Source of the DNA: Lingula anatina
Taxonomy: Eukaryota; Brachiopoda; Lingulata; Lingulida; Lingulidae
Assembly (NCBI RefSeq): GCF_001039355.2
Contig: NW_019774402.1
Location: 473,410 to 537,409 of the forward strand
Reading direction: 5' to 3'
DNA: 64,000 bases
The translations under genes were made by a program, and so were the position numbers. Under the pieces are notes generated by a model. That model was given only the letters and a program-made list of their open reading frames with translations. It was not told the origin of the DNA and made no database searches. Below are positions 48,288-59,199 of this stretch, in pieces; position 1 is the first letter of the stretch; each line of letters opens with the position of its first letter.

Positions 48288-51200
48288 TTAGCGTTCACAT
48301 AATCTGGCCATAAGTTTTTCTGCATCTTTAACGCCTACTTTCTGCCCTAAGGGTGGCACTTGTAGACCCAGGAAATAGCTATTATGTTCCTTTGTAGACA
48401 TATTTGATAATCCTAATGCATCCATCACTTTTTGTGGAGAGAAAGCATTGGGTACATCCTGAAACACGAAAGGGTACTGCTGAACAATAAAAGAAAAAAA
48501 AAATCTCAAGAAAGTATTTTTATTAACTGCATTTAACATTTACACATGTACCAACTGTAGCCATCTGCCTGCAAAATCTTACATTCTTACATTACATGCT
48601 ATGCATTTTTTAATAATATAATAATGCTATGCATTTTTCTAGTTATGCTATCATGTCCTTATAAGTTGTTCTCATTCCAGAAACTGAAAGAGACAATCTT
48701 CTTTATACACATTGGCAATCTTCTTTATATACATACACCAGGTAAATCATGCTTTTATAAATGTTGCACTTCAATTATTAAAACTAGGAATTACAGGTAT
48801 AAAAAAAAAAAAAAAGTCCAACATTATACCTGTTTGTTGGCGAGAATCAAAATTGGTACTTTTTTCAGTCTCTCATCTCCTAAAAGAATGTGGAGTTCTG
48901 TATAAGCCTCTGGAAACCTTGCTTCATTGGATGAGTCCACCATATAAACAAGGAGATCAGTATCTTGCAGGAAATTTGGCCAATATTTTCTAACAGTCTC
49001 TCCTCCCCCAACTTAAACAAAATGAACTCCATCCATTAACAATATCTTCAACGCATCAGAAAAATAATGTTAATACATTTTTCAAGCATGAGCTATTTTG
49101 ATAACACTTATGCTCACATATTTTGTCAAGAAATATAGTTTTTCATGAATTCAATATAGCATGTATGATAAAATGACTTGCATTTTTGAGATAAACTGTT
49201 TTTGAACCAAATATAACTCAATACTTCTGATAATTACAATAATAAATAAATAAATAAAAATTGAGGCATATAGCAGTCTGTGGCATAAGCCAATGGTACC
49301 CACCTGTAGCCAGTTAAAAATTGTTTGGACAAGTAGATTTTTTAAATATGTGAATTTAGCAGTTCGACATGCCCGTTGGATTATTATTAAGTTTTCAAAA
49401 CAGCTTTTGATTTGATTTTGATTTTACTGAAATGTAACTGTTACATAATGATTAGAAAAAAATAAAATAAAAAGAAAGAAAAAATTGTTTGACAATATCA
49501 AGGTCTTGTTACTACTATTATTAATGCAAAAGGGAAAATGTCCAATTTTATCAAAAATTTTATTCAGGCCAGTGAATTCTGATTCAGACCAGTAGATTTT
49601 AGGAAAGTGGTGTTCTGAGTGGCAGAGAAAGAATAAGGCACAAGACTGCATGTACTAATAGTGTATTACAATCATTACCCAACTTACTTTCCCATATATC
49701 AAGAGCTACTTTTTCTGTCTGTAAGCATATCACATTGAAACCATCAGTTGGTAAAGGAGAAGATTTGTTATCCTGGTTGCTCAAACAGGCTAAAAAGCTG
49801 CTCTTTCCAGCTCCATCAAGGCCCAACACTAATATTCGTTTTTCTGGGATTTCTTCAAGCTAAGATGATAATAAAAGCACATATTATATTGCTGTAGCAA
49901 TAAATTACAGAACTAACAATTTCCTTAGAAACTGACAGTAGACATAACAAAATATTTTAAATTCTCTTAGGATGGATTCTGAATGAGAAGTTTTTAAGGC
50001 AAAAACTTACAATTAAATTATCTCAGTTTAAGGAGTGCCTCTACCATATACTCCGCTTAGGTTAACCATCACTCCAGGCTACAGGAGAAAATCTCAAGTC
50101 TAACAAAAGCCAATTCATATTCTTCAAGGGACTTTGTTCACAGAAGATTGTAAGCGGGAGATTGTTATCAATCCTAGCAAGATGAGAAGGAAATTTTCAT
50201 ATCTGCTCGAGGGACTCCACTAGCAGAAGATAGTCTATGGAAGATCTGAAAGTTTGGTTGCGTTCATTTACAAACTAGTGAAGAGCAAAATTTGCGGTGT
50301 GACTGAAATGCGCAATACACTGCAATACAGCGCAACACAGCGCAATACACTTCAAAAATCAAATCCAATTGCAATTACACAAAAGAAATGACCATTCCCA
50401 GCAAAGTAGGGTGATATAAAAACAACCTATATTACTAGGTAAGTAATATCGTTGATATAACTTAACAAATCAGCAAGACTTTTATATTGTCCAGTTGGCA
50501 GCCATGTTGGCGAGTGGCTCTTCTTGGATATATTACTGGCCAAGAAGAGCTACTCGCCAACATGGCGGCTGACCAAACAATGAAAAAATTGTCAAGTTGT
50601 ATCAGCAATATTAATTACTATGTACTATATTTTGCTTTTATATCACCCTATTTTATTTGAGATTACCCTTTCCCGTGTTTACTTGCAACTGGACTTGTGT
50701 TATCAAGTGTATTGCGCTATGTTGCGCTGTATTGCAGTGTATTGCGCATTTCAGTCACACCCCAAAATTTGCTCACATATCAGGCAGAGACAGTAACACC
50801 TAACTAATGAATGGTAATTTGGCATAAAAATCCATGTGCCCTTACAGTTCAGACTGCAACCAAAATAGAAACTTCATAAGAAAAGTCTGCAATTGAAATT
50901 TATTTTTATATTATTTTAAAAATATTTTTAATTTTAACCCCCCCCCATCCCTCTGAATCTTATTTTTTCCCTTTTTTCCTTATTTTTTGAACATTTAATT
51001 TTTTATATTAACCTCCCCCCCCCTCCCCCACCTCCACCACCACCACCACCCAATGCTCATCTAGCACTTTGAAAATTTTTGGACTCCTTGAAATTTTGTA
51101 GGAAATAAGACAAGAGATGGTAATTTTGGTCAGCCCAATCCTGGAGAAAGCCCTGATGTGCAGATATCTTTCAAAGGGAATTATTACTGACCAATCAGAG

Positions 51201-51447
51201 AGGTAGAGTTCTACAAGGGTCAATGGTGTTGAACTTGCAAATTGGGCTCATATATTTATCTTTTACTTACCTCTCAAGTTGCCAATAGCTATATATATAA
51301 GAAGCCAACAGTTGGCTTTTCTTCAGTGAATGACTACATGTTGAAGAGAGAGGTAAGTAAAAGAATTAAGAGCCCTCATACATATATATCACACTCTAGC
51401 TGAACTTCATTTTACAGTTACATATATACTAAGTATATATATATACC

Positions 51448-51498
<51 letters not shown>

Positions 51499-52032
51499 TC
51501 TGATAGATATGTAATATTCTTCCTGTGTTAGCACATGTAGTAGATGGGTAAGACAAATAAAAATGCTCACACTTGGTTTTTCATGCTAGTGTAAGGCGTA
51601 CAATTGAGGTAAACAACATGTACATGTACAGTACTGTAGCTGGGGAAAAACTGACAATATAAATTAATAAATTTGAATATTAAGCAGATATCCAGAACAA
51701 AATTAAGGCTGCAAAGGACATAACTATACAGCCTGCCATGTAAATTTTCTAATATACAGTGTGAAATGTCTGCTTTCGATGCACGGACATGACATTATAT
51801 GCGTTGTTTACATTGAAAATTCGTCTGTCAAACATTAAAATGCTTAGACACGATTTGTATAAGCTGCATATAGTACCTTTGGGTTGTCAACAAAACCTTC
51901 ATCACACAATGCTTCCCCCACGTGATTTCTATACAATTTGTACAGTGCAAATGCAGTTGCAGCCACAGCGCCACCAGCTGCAATACCAAAAGCAACCTTT
52001 TTTCCACTTCCAGAAAACCATTTGTCCGCCAT
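48288..52032 (-). CDS. ARL10: ADP-ribosylation factor-like 10 GTPase, complete
   Basis: Four minus-strand exons: 51877-52032 (ATG), 49688-49859, 48830-49011, 48288-48458 (stop). They total 681 nt and 226 residues (human ARL10 about 244). Residues 13-32 (VAFGIAAGGAVAATAFALYK) form a membrane anchor in place of the N-myristoylated helix of classic Arfs; this is characteristic of ARL10. The P-loop is GLDGAGKS (65-72), G4 is NKQD (168-171), and the interswitch region is IWEIGGGETVRKYW with E in place of the usual DxxG aspartate context, as in human ARL10. DTDLLVYMVDSSNEARF is the typical Arf-family beta4 region. The function of ARL10 is poorly known, and a mitochondrial or other membrane location is inferred from the anchor. 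It lies in a synteny block with NOP16 and HIGD2A. Confidence 0.88.
50285..50773. mobile_element. Long foldback element in ARL10 intron 1
   Basis: Almost the whole 489 bp folds on itself. Outer arms AGCAAAATTTGCGGTGTGAC / GTCACACCCCAAAATTTGCT are followed by paired GCGCAATACACTGCAATACA runs. A second, inner palindrome is centred near 50530 (CAGCCATGTTGGCGAGTGGC / GCTACTCGCCAACATGGCGG). It contains the only uninterrupted version of the element broken up at 32.9-36.3 kb. There is no protein coding. Confidence 0.82.
51433..51496. repeat. AT microsatellite with an ACCGGT interruption
   Basis: (AT)n on both sides of ATACCGGTAT (51445-51454), in ARL10 intron 1. Confidence 0.9.
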
Positions 52033-52663
52033 TTTTCAACAATATTAGTGTCAAGGTCGTTGACCCGTACATATTTTTTAAAAATATTGATAGGGTATCT
52101 AATACTAGCAGTAATTAGAGATGGTTAATAATATATGCTATAATTGATTCCTAGTTTATTCAACAGTTGATAATAGAATAATATTAATCTACGGAATATC
52201 TGTGCGAGACTCCACGCGATTTCCTTATTGTGCAGGTGCTTTGACGTTTTGCTGAAAATTATACTGATACACAACTGCTGTGAACATAAAAGATAGTCAA
52301 AGGACTGTGTTTATGACAAAATAAGTTGTTTCAAGATAGGATGAGTACATGAAGTTGGCTAGCACTTCATTTAAGACGGTACAAGTTTCTGTACGCGAAA
52401 TTAAGTTTTGGCCAATTGCAGAAGAGCTCAGGTGCCAAGCCCCCACATGACCTTCTTTCAAGGACATATGCCGTTGTGTCGGAAAAACAAGCTGTATTCA
52501 GGTTGATGTCTCAACACAAGTGTGGACACAATATAAGGATAGAATAACGGATAATCAAATAGCTTAAGGTAAGTTTCATCTTAAGCTCTATATTACTTGG
52601 AGTGTATAGGGTGGTCGAGGAAAAACCTAACATCGCAGATGACTTGCGAAATATTTGCACCAA

Positions 52664-52664
<1 letters not shown>

Positions 52665-52697
<33 letters not shown>
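52665..52697. repeat. (AT)n microsatellite
   Basis: Uninterrupted AT run upstream of ARL10, flanked by GC-containing unique sequence. Confidence 0.95.
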
Positions 52698-52699
<2 letters not shown>

Positions 52700-52877
52700 T
52701 CGGCTATCACCTAGATCGGCCAATGAAGCTTAAACCACATTAAATGACTTAGGGATAAGACTCTTCTTGTGCAAAACCCGACCAAAATCGAACAAGTATT
52801 TTTAAACTTATTTCTTAAAATATTCACCATATTCATATTCATAGGCAAGTGGAGTTTGGACAGAGGGGGTCTGTGAA

Positions 52878-53155
52878 TTAACTACCCATTTGGCTGGGAA
52901 AAGGTTTGTTCAGAGTACACACACACACACACACAGATCGCATTACACAGTATCATACCCTGAACAAATTTTGAGTGGTGATGCAATGCTTTTCAACCCC
53001 GCTGAGAATCGTCACTATCACATCACGTACTAGTCAAGAGCGGTGCCGTGTCTGATACTGTGTAATGCGATCTGACACACACCTTGAAAACGGGTAGTGT
53101 GGTCTGATCTACCGGTGAATTCTGGATCATTCGGTGCCGAGTCTGGTAGTTGGGT
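52878..53155. mobile_element. Foldback MITE family D, second copy
   Basis: The right arm (53075-53155: GACACACACCTTGAAAACGG ... GTCTGGTAGTTGGGTA) and the loop (CTGAGAATCGTCACTATCAC) match the element at 46435-46734. The left arm is shortened and carries an (AC)n run at 52916-52935. A new inner pair, AGATCGCATTACACAGTATC / GATACTGTGTAATGCGATCT, makes a fresh stem. Confidence 0.7.
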
Positions 53156-53511
53156 AGTCCTGGGTATGTTAATGTACTAGTATTGATTTTCTTATTTTAC
53201 GTCTCCTGCAATATAAATGTGCTAATGAAAGAAAGATATAGTGCACACACTGACAGTGCTTTGATATTATCACCTCTACAATATTAGTATTTAATAAATT
53301 GTTTGGAAATTACTGTTGGCTTTGGTAATCTTCAAAGAATGCCTCTAGGCTTCATTATTTTGTTTCTCAATTTCAGATACAAACTGACAATGTGTTGTCA
53401 TCCTTCATCAAGGCAATCTATTTAATATTGGCCAAGTAGATAATAATAACACAAAGAAATGTAAGTGTAAAGACTAATCTGTTATGTCTTGTTTGGTGGA
53501 TACTGTTGAGA

Positions 53512-54035
53512 GGGATAACAACTGTTGTTTTTTTTTTTTTTTGTTCCAAAAAATAACAATAGGTTTTCATGGGGTAAACACTGATTTTCCCATACTTACA
53601 AATGGTTATTAAATTCATTCCAACATTCAAAGTTAGTCCATGGTTTTTCAAAAAGTTAAGTATTTGGAATTATCTCTTAAGAGATTTTTACAGAGGTGTG
53701 GTCACCTTTGAAGCTCCACGTGGCAGGGGCAGATTTAGGCCGTCTTCTGGGTCTTCCGGAAGATGGTCATATTTTCAAGTTTACATTGAAGGGTATCTAT
53801 TTTTTCTGTCGGATGATGGTCAAAAAATAGAGGATGAATCAACAAATATAAATTTGGAAGACTCAGAAAATATCTCTGGATCTGCCCATGCATGGTCTGA
53901 TACAGCAAGCACAGGTTCCAGAATTATTGCGATAACTGCTGTTTTGGTGGTAAAATGAAATTCATTGTATTTATATGAGTTGTTAACAAGGTTTTCATTG
54001 TGAAATATGAATCTGATATGAACAGTTGTTATCCC
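53512..54035. mobile_element. MITE family E, long copy
   Basis: GGGATAACAACTGTT at 53512 and its exact complement at 54021-54035 bound a 524 bp element. It shares both halves with the 337 bp copy at 17331 and carries about 190 bp extra in the middle (GAAGCTCCACGTGGCAGG region). The open frame across it is a by-product of this repeat. It lies just upstream of the orphan gene at 54234. Confidence 0.82.
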
Positions 54036-54233
54036 TTTAATTTTTAAATAAATTACTTTAAAGTAAAATAATAAGACATATGATATGGGGGGGGGGCATT
54101 ATTATTAATTTAATACAGTACAGTATTATTCATTTAATTCTATATATTTTTGAATAAAAATACAATTCATATTTACAACTGTCTACATAAGAATGTGCGA
54201 CACTAAATTAAAAATGCATTTGTTCATTTTAGC

Positions 54234-54737
54234 ATGTCTGATTTGAAACGGACAAAAACAGCACCAGGAGTTTTGACCAACATGCTTCTTGGGGAAAGAC
54301 CTACATTGAAAACCAGGGATGACATATTGATTCATGATGGAAGTCCCCATGAAGGAGAGGGGGTATCTGACTTTGAGAGAGCGAATCCTTTGGAGCGCCC
54401 TGGATTGTTCCAGAAAGCTATGGGCATTAGGGACATTCAGTCTAAAATTGAATTTTCAAGTCAAGAAAACTTCACACAGAATGTTTTCTCCAAACAACCA
54501 ACTGCTGGGCAGACTTCAGAAAATGCCACAAAGAGTGAACAAACCAGTTGGTTTCAAGGTCTAGGAAGTGTCCTTAGAAATTGGAAACACAGCATTAACA
54601 AGGAAGAATCCAAGCCCATGTTGTTCAGTCAACATAAAGATAGTAATATATTTGTAAAAGAATCTGCAACAAAAAAGATAAGGAAAAAGATAAGCAGGAG
54701 AGAAGAAATGAACATATTAGGGCCACAGTCATTTTGA
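54234..54737 (+). CDS. Hypothetical protein, 167 aa, preceded by a splice acceptor
   Basis: An ATG lies one base after a good acceptor (TTTGTTCATTTTAG), so this is probably the last exon of a gene with an upstream, perhaps noncoding, exon. The frame (MSDLKRTKTAPGVLTNMLLG ... REEMNILGPQSF, TAG-type stop at 54735-54737) is hydrophilic. It contains a 60-residue acidic start, the motif SWFQGLGSVLRNWKHSINK, and a basic cluster (KKIRKKISRRE). There is no membrane segment or signal peptide. I do not recognise the family. Codon composition and length are better than the surrounding noise frames, and the exon context supports it being real. It could share a promoter region with ARL10, which starts 2.2 kb away on the other strand. 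Confidence 0.5.
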   Translation: MSDLKRTKTAPGVLTNMLLGERPTLKTRDDILIHDGSPHEGEGVSDFERANPLERPGLFQKAMGIRDIQSKIEFSSQENFTQNVFSKQPTAGQTSENATKSEQTSWFQGLGSVLRNWKHSINKEESKPMLFSQHKDSNIFVKESATKKIRKKISRREEMNILGPQSF

Positions 54738-54977
54738 TAGTGGGAAACTTAATAACTATAGAGAAAAATTATGTTGGAAGATTTATTTGAATGGCCTGTC
54801 AAATAAGGTCAACTGTAAGTAATTTATGTCAATATAGAAAAATACTGCAGTATTGTTTTACAAAATGTGGATATTTATTTTATTTAGATTTTGTATTATT
54901 ATGACTGTATATATACAAAATTTAGATTATTTATCAATTTGTCAACATGACTGAAAAAATGGATAGCTTATTAAATA

Positions 54978-55234
54978 CAGCAATAACCCGTTCTTTTCAA
55001 TGGAGGAAAATTGTGAATTTTACAGATACTGTATTTTATAAGTCATAATTTCTTAAAATAAGAGTATTCCTATTGAGTGGTTTCAACAAAATTGAAAAGC
55101 AGACTGCCTTATAGTTCTATTCTATGCATAAAAAGCACCACAAATGCTACAAAAAAATACAATTTTTATGATTTTAAAATGATGAATCTGAAAGTTTGAT
55201 AATTTTCCCCATTGAAAAGATTGAGTCATTACTG
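54978..55234. mobile_element. Small foldback element
   Basis: CAGCAATAACCCGTTCTTTT-CAATGGAGGAAAATT (54978-55012) is the imperfect inverse of AATTTTCCCCATTGAAAAGA-TTGAGTCATTACTG (55201-55234). The 190 bp interior is AT-rich and noncoding. It lies in the 3' region of the orphan gene. Confidence 0.65.
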
Positions 55235-55949
55235 TAGTCAATTGATAAAGTCATATTTTAAAAAGGGGTAGATGCAAATAAAAGAAAACATATTATTCAT
55301 TAAATGAGTTGTAGGATATATATAGAATTAAAAAATTCCATGCACTTTGTCTGCAAAGATTTAGACAGTAGTTTTCTTTTCAGATATAGTGCATATATTA
55401 TGCCAGCTTTTGACATTATATGTCTCCATGCATGATTTTAAATGTTTTTTCTTACATTTGATGAAATTTGAATGATGTAAATATTGTATATGTAATTCAT
55501 GGTTATCAATCCCAAGATTCCCTTTATTTTGGTGCAAAATAAAAATAAAAAAAATACTCTCACCTCTAAAATATTTTATTGCCTTTTGTTTCAAGGAGAC
55601 AAAAGAAGGTTGTACAAAAGCATAACTTTCATCAGGTTGATATCATTCAGTTTGTACCTTCTTTTTTTTTTTTTTTTTTTGCTTCAGGTATCGGTAGGGT
55701 CTTCACCATGTATCATTGGTTTTCAATTATGCTGTAAAGTATCATTGAATTTAATTGAAAATAAATTTTATTATTAATTTTCTTGAATTCTTTCTCAGGC
55801 AAACTGTAATCCTTCATGAAGTGATTATGGTTAGCCTAATATTTGTATTTTTTTTGTGTATCAATAAATTTTGTCCAACAACACGTTTGTAGAATTATCA
55901 CAGGGGACACTTGGTCTGAGCATCTCTACTTCTATGGTCTGAGTTACTT
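55235..55949. other. Intergenic, nothing recognised
   Basis: AT-rich with a T19 run (55662-55680). There are no exon-like frames. Confidence 0.4.
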
Positions 55950-57035
55950 CTCCAGCGGGTACGTACGGATACAATTTAGTCCCAAAATATTACACGTCCC
56001 TATAATCCCGTTACCGATAGATACATAAAGGAAAAACTGAAAAAACGTCTTTTTAGATTTAAATACCGATAGATCCGATTTTTTACTGCTGTCCTATATA
56101 TTTGCGTTCCTATAGATACGACGTCCTCATAAACCGACGTCCTTTAAATCCACATACCTATAGATCCACGTATTTTGAGATCCAAATACCGATAGATCCA
56201 TTAAAGGTATGCTTTTGCTCAAAATGGTTGGTATACTACTCGGTACATAAAATGCACTTCTTTAAAACGACAGTACACATATTAATCCTTTCAGCAATAA
56301 ATTATTCTACTAGATCGTTTTCACACAATACTCAGTGAAAGAACATAAAAAGAACAAAAATGTGTTCTATATTTCACAACGCTTACTGTTCTAGCGTCAG
56401 AACAATGTTTAAAGCGTTCTCAAAATGTAACATTCGAACACGTAAAGTGTTCTGAATTTACATGTAAATGTGTTCTAAACAAAACAAAACAAAACAAAAA
56501 AAAAAAAATGTGTTCTATATTTCACATCGCTCAGTGTTCTGGCGCCAGAACACTGTTTAAAGCGTTCTCAAAATGTAACATTTGCACACTTAAAATGTGT
56601 TCTGTTTCATGTTTACGACGCGTTCCCGAACTTTAGAGTGTGATAGACGTGTAGACGCGAACGTACTCAGTACATGTATGTCTTGTTTGAACACCTAATA
56701 AATATATAAATACATAAAAAAATGAATGAATGATAAATGTCAGGTTGTAATTAAGTCAGATCACTAAGTGGATCAGTATTCGCAGCCCGACTATCACTCG
56801 AAAGCCTCATACCTGTATCACAAGTTGATATCGGCCTTTTAGCCGATTAGGATGTCAGATAGATGGATCTAGCGGTACCTGGATCTAAAGATACGTGGGT
56901 TTATAGGAATCTGTTGGTGGATCTATCGGAACGTAAATTTAACGAGACGTAAACGTGTAGACTATGTAGGCCCTATAGAGACGTATCTATCGGGACGAAT
57001 GTTTTATTGGGACGTTTATCTATATGGCGGACCCC
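55950..57035. mobile_element. Foldback-like element with arms made of degenerate CCGATAGATCCA arrays
   Basis: The left arm (about 55965-56205) carries a series of related 12-20 bp motifs: CCGATAGATA at 56014, CCGATAGATCC at 56066, CCTATAGATA at 56109, CCTATAGATCCA at 56157, CCGATAGATCCA at 56189, with ACGTCC spacers. The right arm (about 56855-57025) carries the same motifs inverted: TGGATCTAGCGGTAC at 56864, TGGATCTATCGG at 56918 (the exact complement of 56189), GTATCTATCGGG at 56983. The interior of about 650 bp holds an unrelated tandem duplication. No frames. I know no named family with this layout. Confidence 0.6.
56360..56620 (+). repeat. Tandem duplication rich in TGTTCT motifs
   Basis: Two units of about 115 bp begin AATGTGTTCTATATTTCACA (near 56358 and 56507). 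They share CAGAACA.TGTTTAAAGCGT and TTCTCAAAATGTAACATT, and the second is about 90% like the first. They are separated by an A-rich AAACA run. The units contain inverted TGTTCT/AGAACA pairs, giving small palindromes (for example TGTTCTGGCGCCAGAACA at 56532). Confidence 0.75.
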
Positions 57036-57632
57036 TCTCCAGCAGGTAAAACAACAGCTATGATATCATGTTTTCCAGAGATCAATTTCAAACTGGCTGA
57101 TATCTATGTTTATTTCTCTGGCTGAGACAGCACGGACAATCCAGAAGCTATTCAATCCTTTTAAAACTGAAAACATCCTTTTTAAAAGTCGGTTACAGTT
57201 CTTTCCAATGAATAAAATACATAAACAGGTTCATGTAATATGTATCATTATAAAGGAGACATCTGAACAATCTTTACCAAATGTTGATTTTATTTGATTT
57301 AAATGTGGAAGTTTCTGAAATGAAATTTGAACGTGAAATCACCACTATGTGAAACTTGGACATAATAACGTGATTTTGTCCATGTGTGAAACTAAACCCT
57401 CAGTGGTCTGGTAACTATATAACACCTGAATGTGTGACTTGACCTGATTTGGCCCCTGAATGACATGTATGACCCAGAGTATCAACAACATATATCTTTT
57501 TTTAATAAATCGTGTGATCTACACGAGGATTTTAAACCTTTACGGCATAGGTCACAGCAGTCAATGTAAACACGTGAAAGAAACTTCTTCTTAATCCACC
57601 CAGTGCACCAATGTTTGCATCATGCTTGCCTC

Positions 57633-57771
57633 TTAGGAAAATAAGTTGCTGGACCGAAAGTCCAGCCATCTTGAAAAGTAGCTGGACTAAATGTCTCCTG
57701 GGTGGGAAAACTTCTCAGCCCGTTCTGAAAGTTGTCGGCCCCGGGCAGACGGTCCAGCCTTAATTTTCTAA
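57633..57771. mobile_element. Short MITE, 139 bp
   Basis: The left end TTAGGAAAATAAGTTGCTGG and right end CCAGCCTTAATTTTCTAA are imperfect inverted repeats, and GCTGGAC/GTCCAGC pairs recur inside (57648-57685). It is noncoding. Confidence 0.65.
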
Positions 57772-58234
57772 CACTGTTTGCATGCATTACCGCCTCCTGC
57801 GATACATACGGGTATTTGACATGGATGCACCATGAGTAAACGCGGACGGGGATTCCCCACGTGATTTTGTTGATGCCAGTTTCACCTTCACAAGTACAGG
57901 AACTATATAGAAGCTGTTGTGAGCAGGTAAAAGCATATTTCAGTGAATTACTGTACCTTACTCTACCTGTGTTATTCTGGCTGGTGTGTGCTGGTCCGAT
58001 TGATTGTGATAAATGTTGAAACTACGTACAGTAGTACTAATGTAAGTGGCAAACAGTTTAGAGATTTACAAGTCAATTGGGCACATGTATATGTAGGTTA
58101 TATTACTACAACATCCCAGCTGTATTAATGTATTCTGAAATGAGCTACCAGTAGGCGGGAATGTATGAAAAGATGCAAATGTTAAAGGGTGTCAGTCTTT
58201 ATAGTTATTGACAATTTGATCTTTATTTATTGTG
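57772..58234. other. Possible 5' leader region of the ARB2A gene
   Basis: No coding frame. A donor-like GAGCAG|GTAAAA at 57922-57931 follows a GC-richer stretch with CG dinucleotides, so a noncoding first exon of the downstream gene could lie here. This is speculative. Confidence 0.25.
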
Positions 58235-59095
58235 GTCATTTCCCTGCATCGATACTCTCCTTTAGTAAATTTTTGCTTTATTTTGCATCAATACGACTTC
58301 ACACCAATAGATTCCAACATCCATACATTCCCTGTAAAACTACCTCCCCCACATCGATCTCCCCTGCATCATTGCTTCCTTAATTGTATCAGTATATTAC
58401 TGGCATTTTTATTAAAATATAGGTCATATAAATTTGATAAGAAAATCAATATTTTAAAGCGCATTGAACTTTTTTAGTGGTTCCTGGAATTGCCTAAGGA
58501 AATTTTTAAATCTCACATTTCCACAAAGTCTGCAACAAAGGAGACAATTTATCACTTAAATGCTACCTTTTTTATAACTCAATGATTCAACAATTTGAGC
58601 AGTGCTCGAAGAAGAGCCTACAAGTAAAATCAATCAATAAATGAAAAGGGTGTGTAATCTGTATACCCTAACACCTGTTGAAGAACGAAGTGACATTTCT
58701 TTTTAAAAATAATAAAGAAGAGCTGTACAGTTGAGCTGCACACTAAGTCGGTCATAAAAGATCAAGTTGCAATGCGGACCAATTTTAGTAATTGTTGCCA
58801 TATTTTTCCATAAGATTCAGAATAAAATGTGTGTCTTTTGGGTCCCAAAATTGTGCACTTTTGAAAAAATATATATCAGAAAGAATTTTTAAATCAAGAA
58901 ATGTGTTTTGGATGTTGCATTTTAAACAAAGCCAAGGGAGTCTATGTTGTGGGTAAGTGAAAATGTGTGCAGGGAGTATTGGTGCAGAGACCTTAAGATG
59001 CGGGGGAGTATCTGCGTAGGGATGTATTGATGCCAGAGGAATGTAACGGTGCAGGGGAGTAATGGTGCGTGGACATATAGGGACGTATTGACAAG
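58235..59095. mobile_element. Second array-armed foldback element
   Basis: The left arm (58240-58382) repeats degenerate motifs CTGCATCGATACTCTCC, GCATCAATACGACTTC, CATCCATACATTCCC, CACATCGATCTCCCC and CTGCATCATTGCTTCC. The right arm (58965-59090) has the same type inverted, for example GGGATGTATTGATGCC and GGAGTATTGGTGCAG. The 11-mer ACGTCCCTATA is present here inverted (59076-59086) and in the element at 55950 (55994-56004), linking the two as relatives. The interior of about 580 bp is noncoding. Confidence 0.55.
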
Positions 59096-59199
59096 GATTT
59101 GATTGCCATAAAAAGCCCCTTTCACAATTTGAAACTTATTGTCCAATCTCACAGTGTCAAATTAACCTTATAAAGCTTTATCTTATAGTTTGCCTGCAG

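Noticed and set aside
53602-53958. 118-residue frame upstream of the orphan gene
   Set aside because: Falls entirely inside the family E MITE (53512-54035), whose short relative has no such frame.
58189-58477. Two overlapping open frames with HTNRFQHPYIP-type sequence
   Set aside because: Explained by the low-complexity motif array of the foldback arm at 58240-58382.
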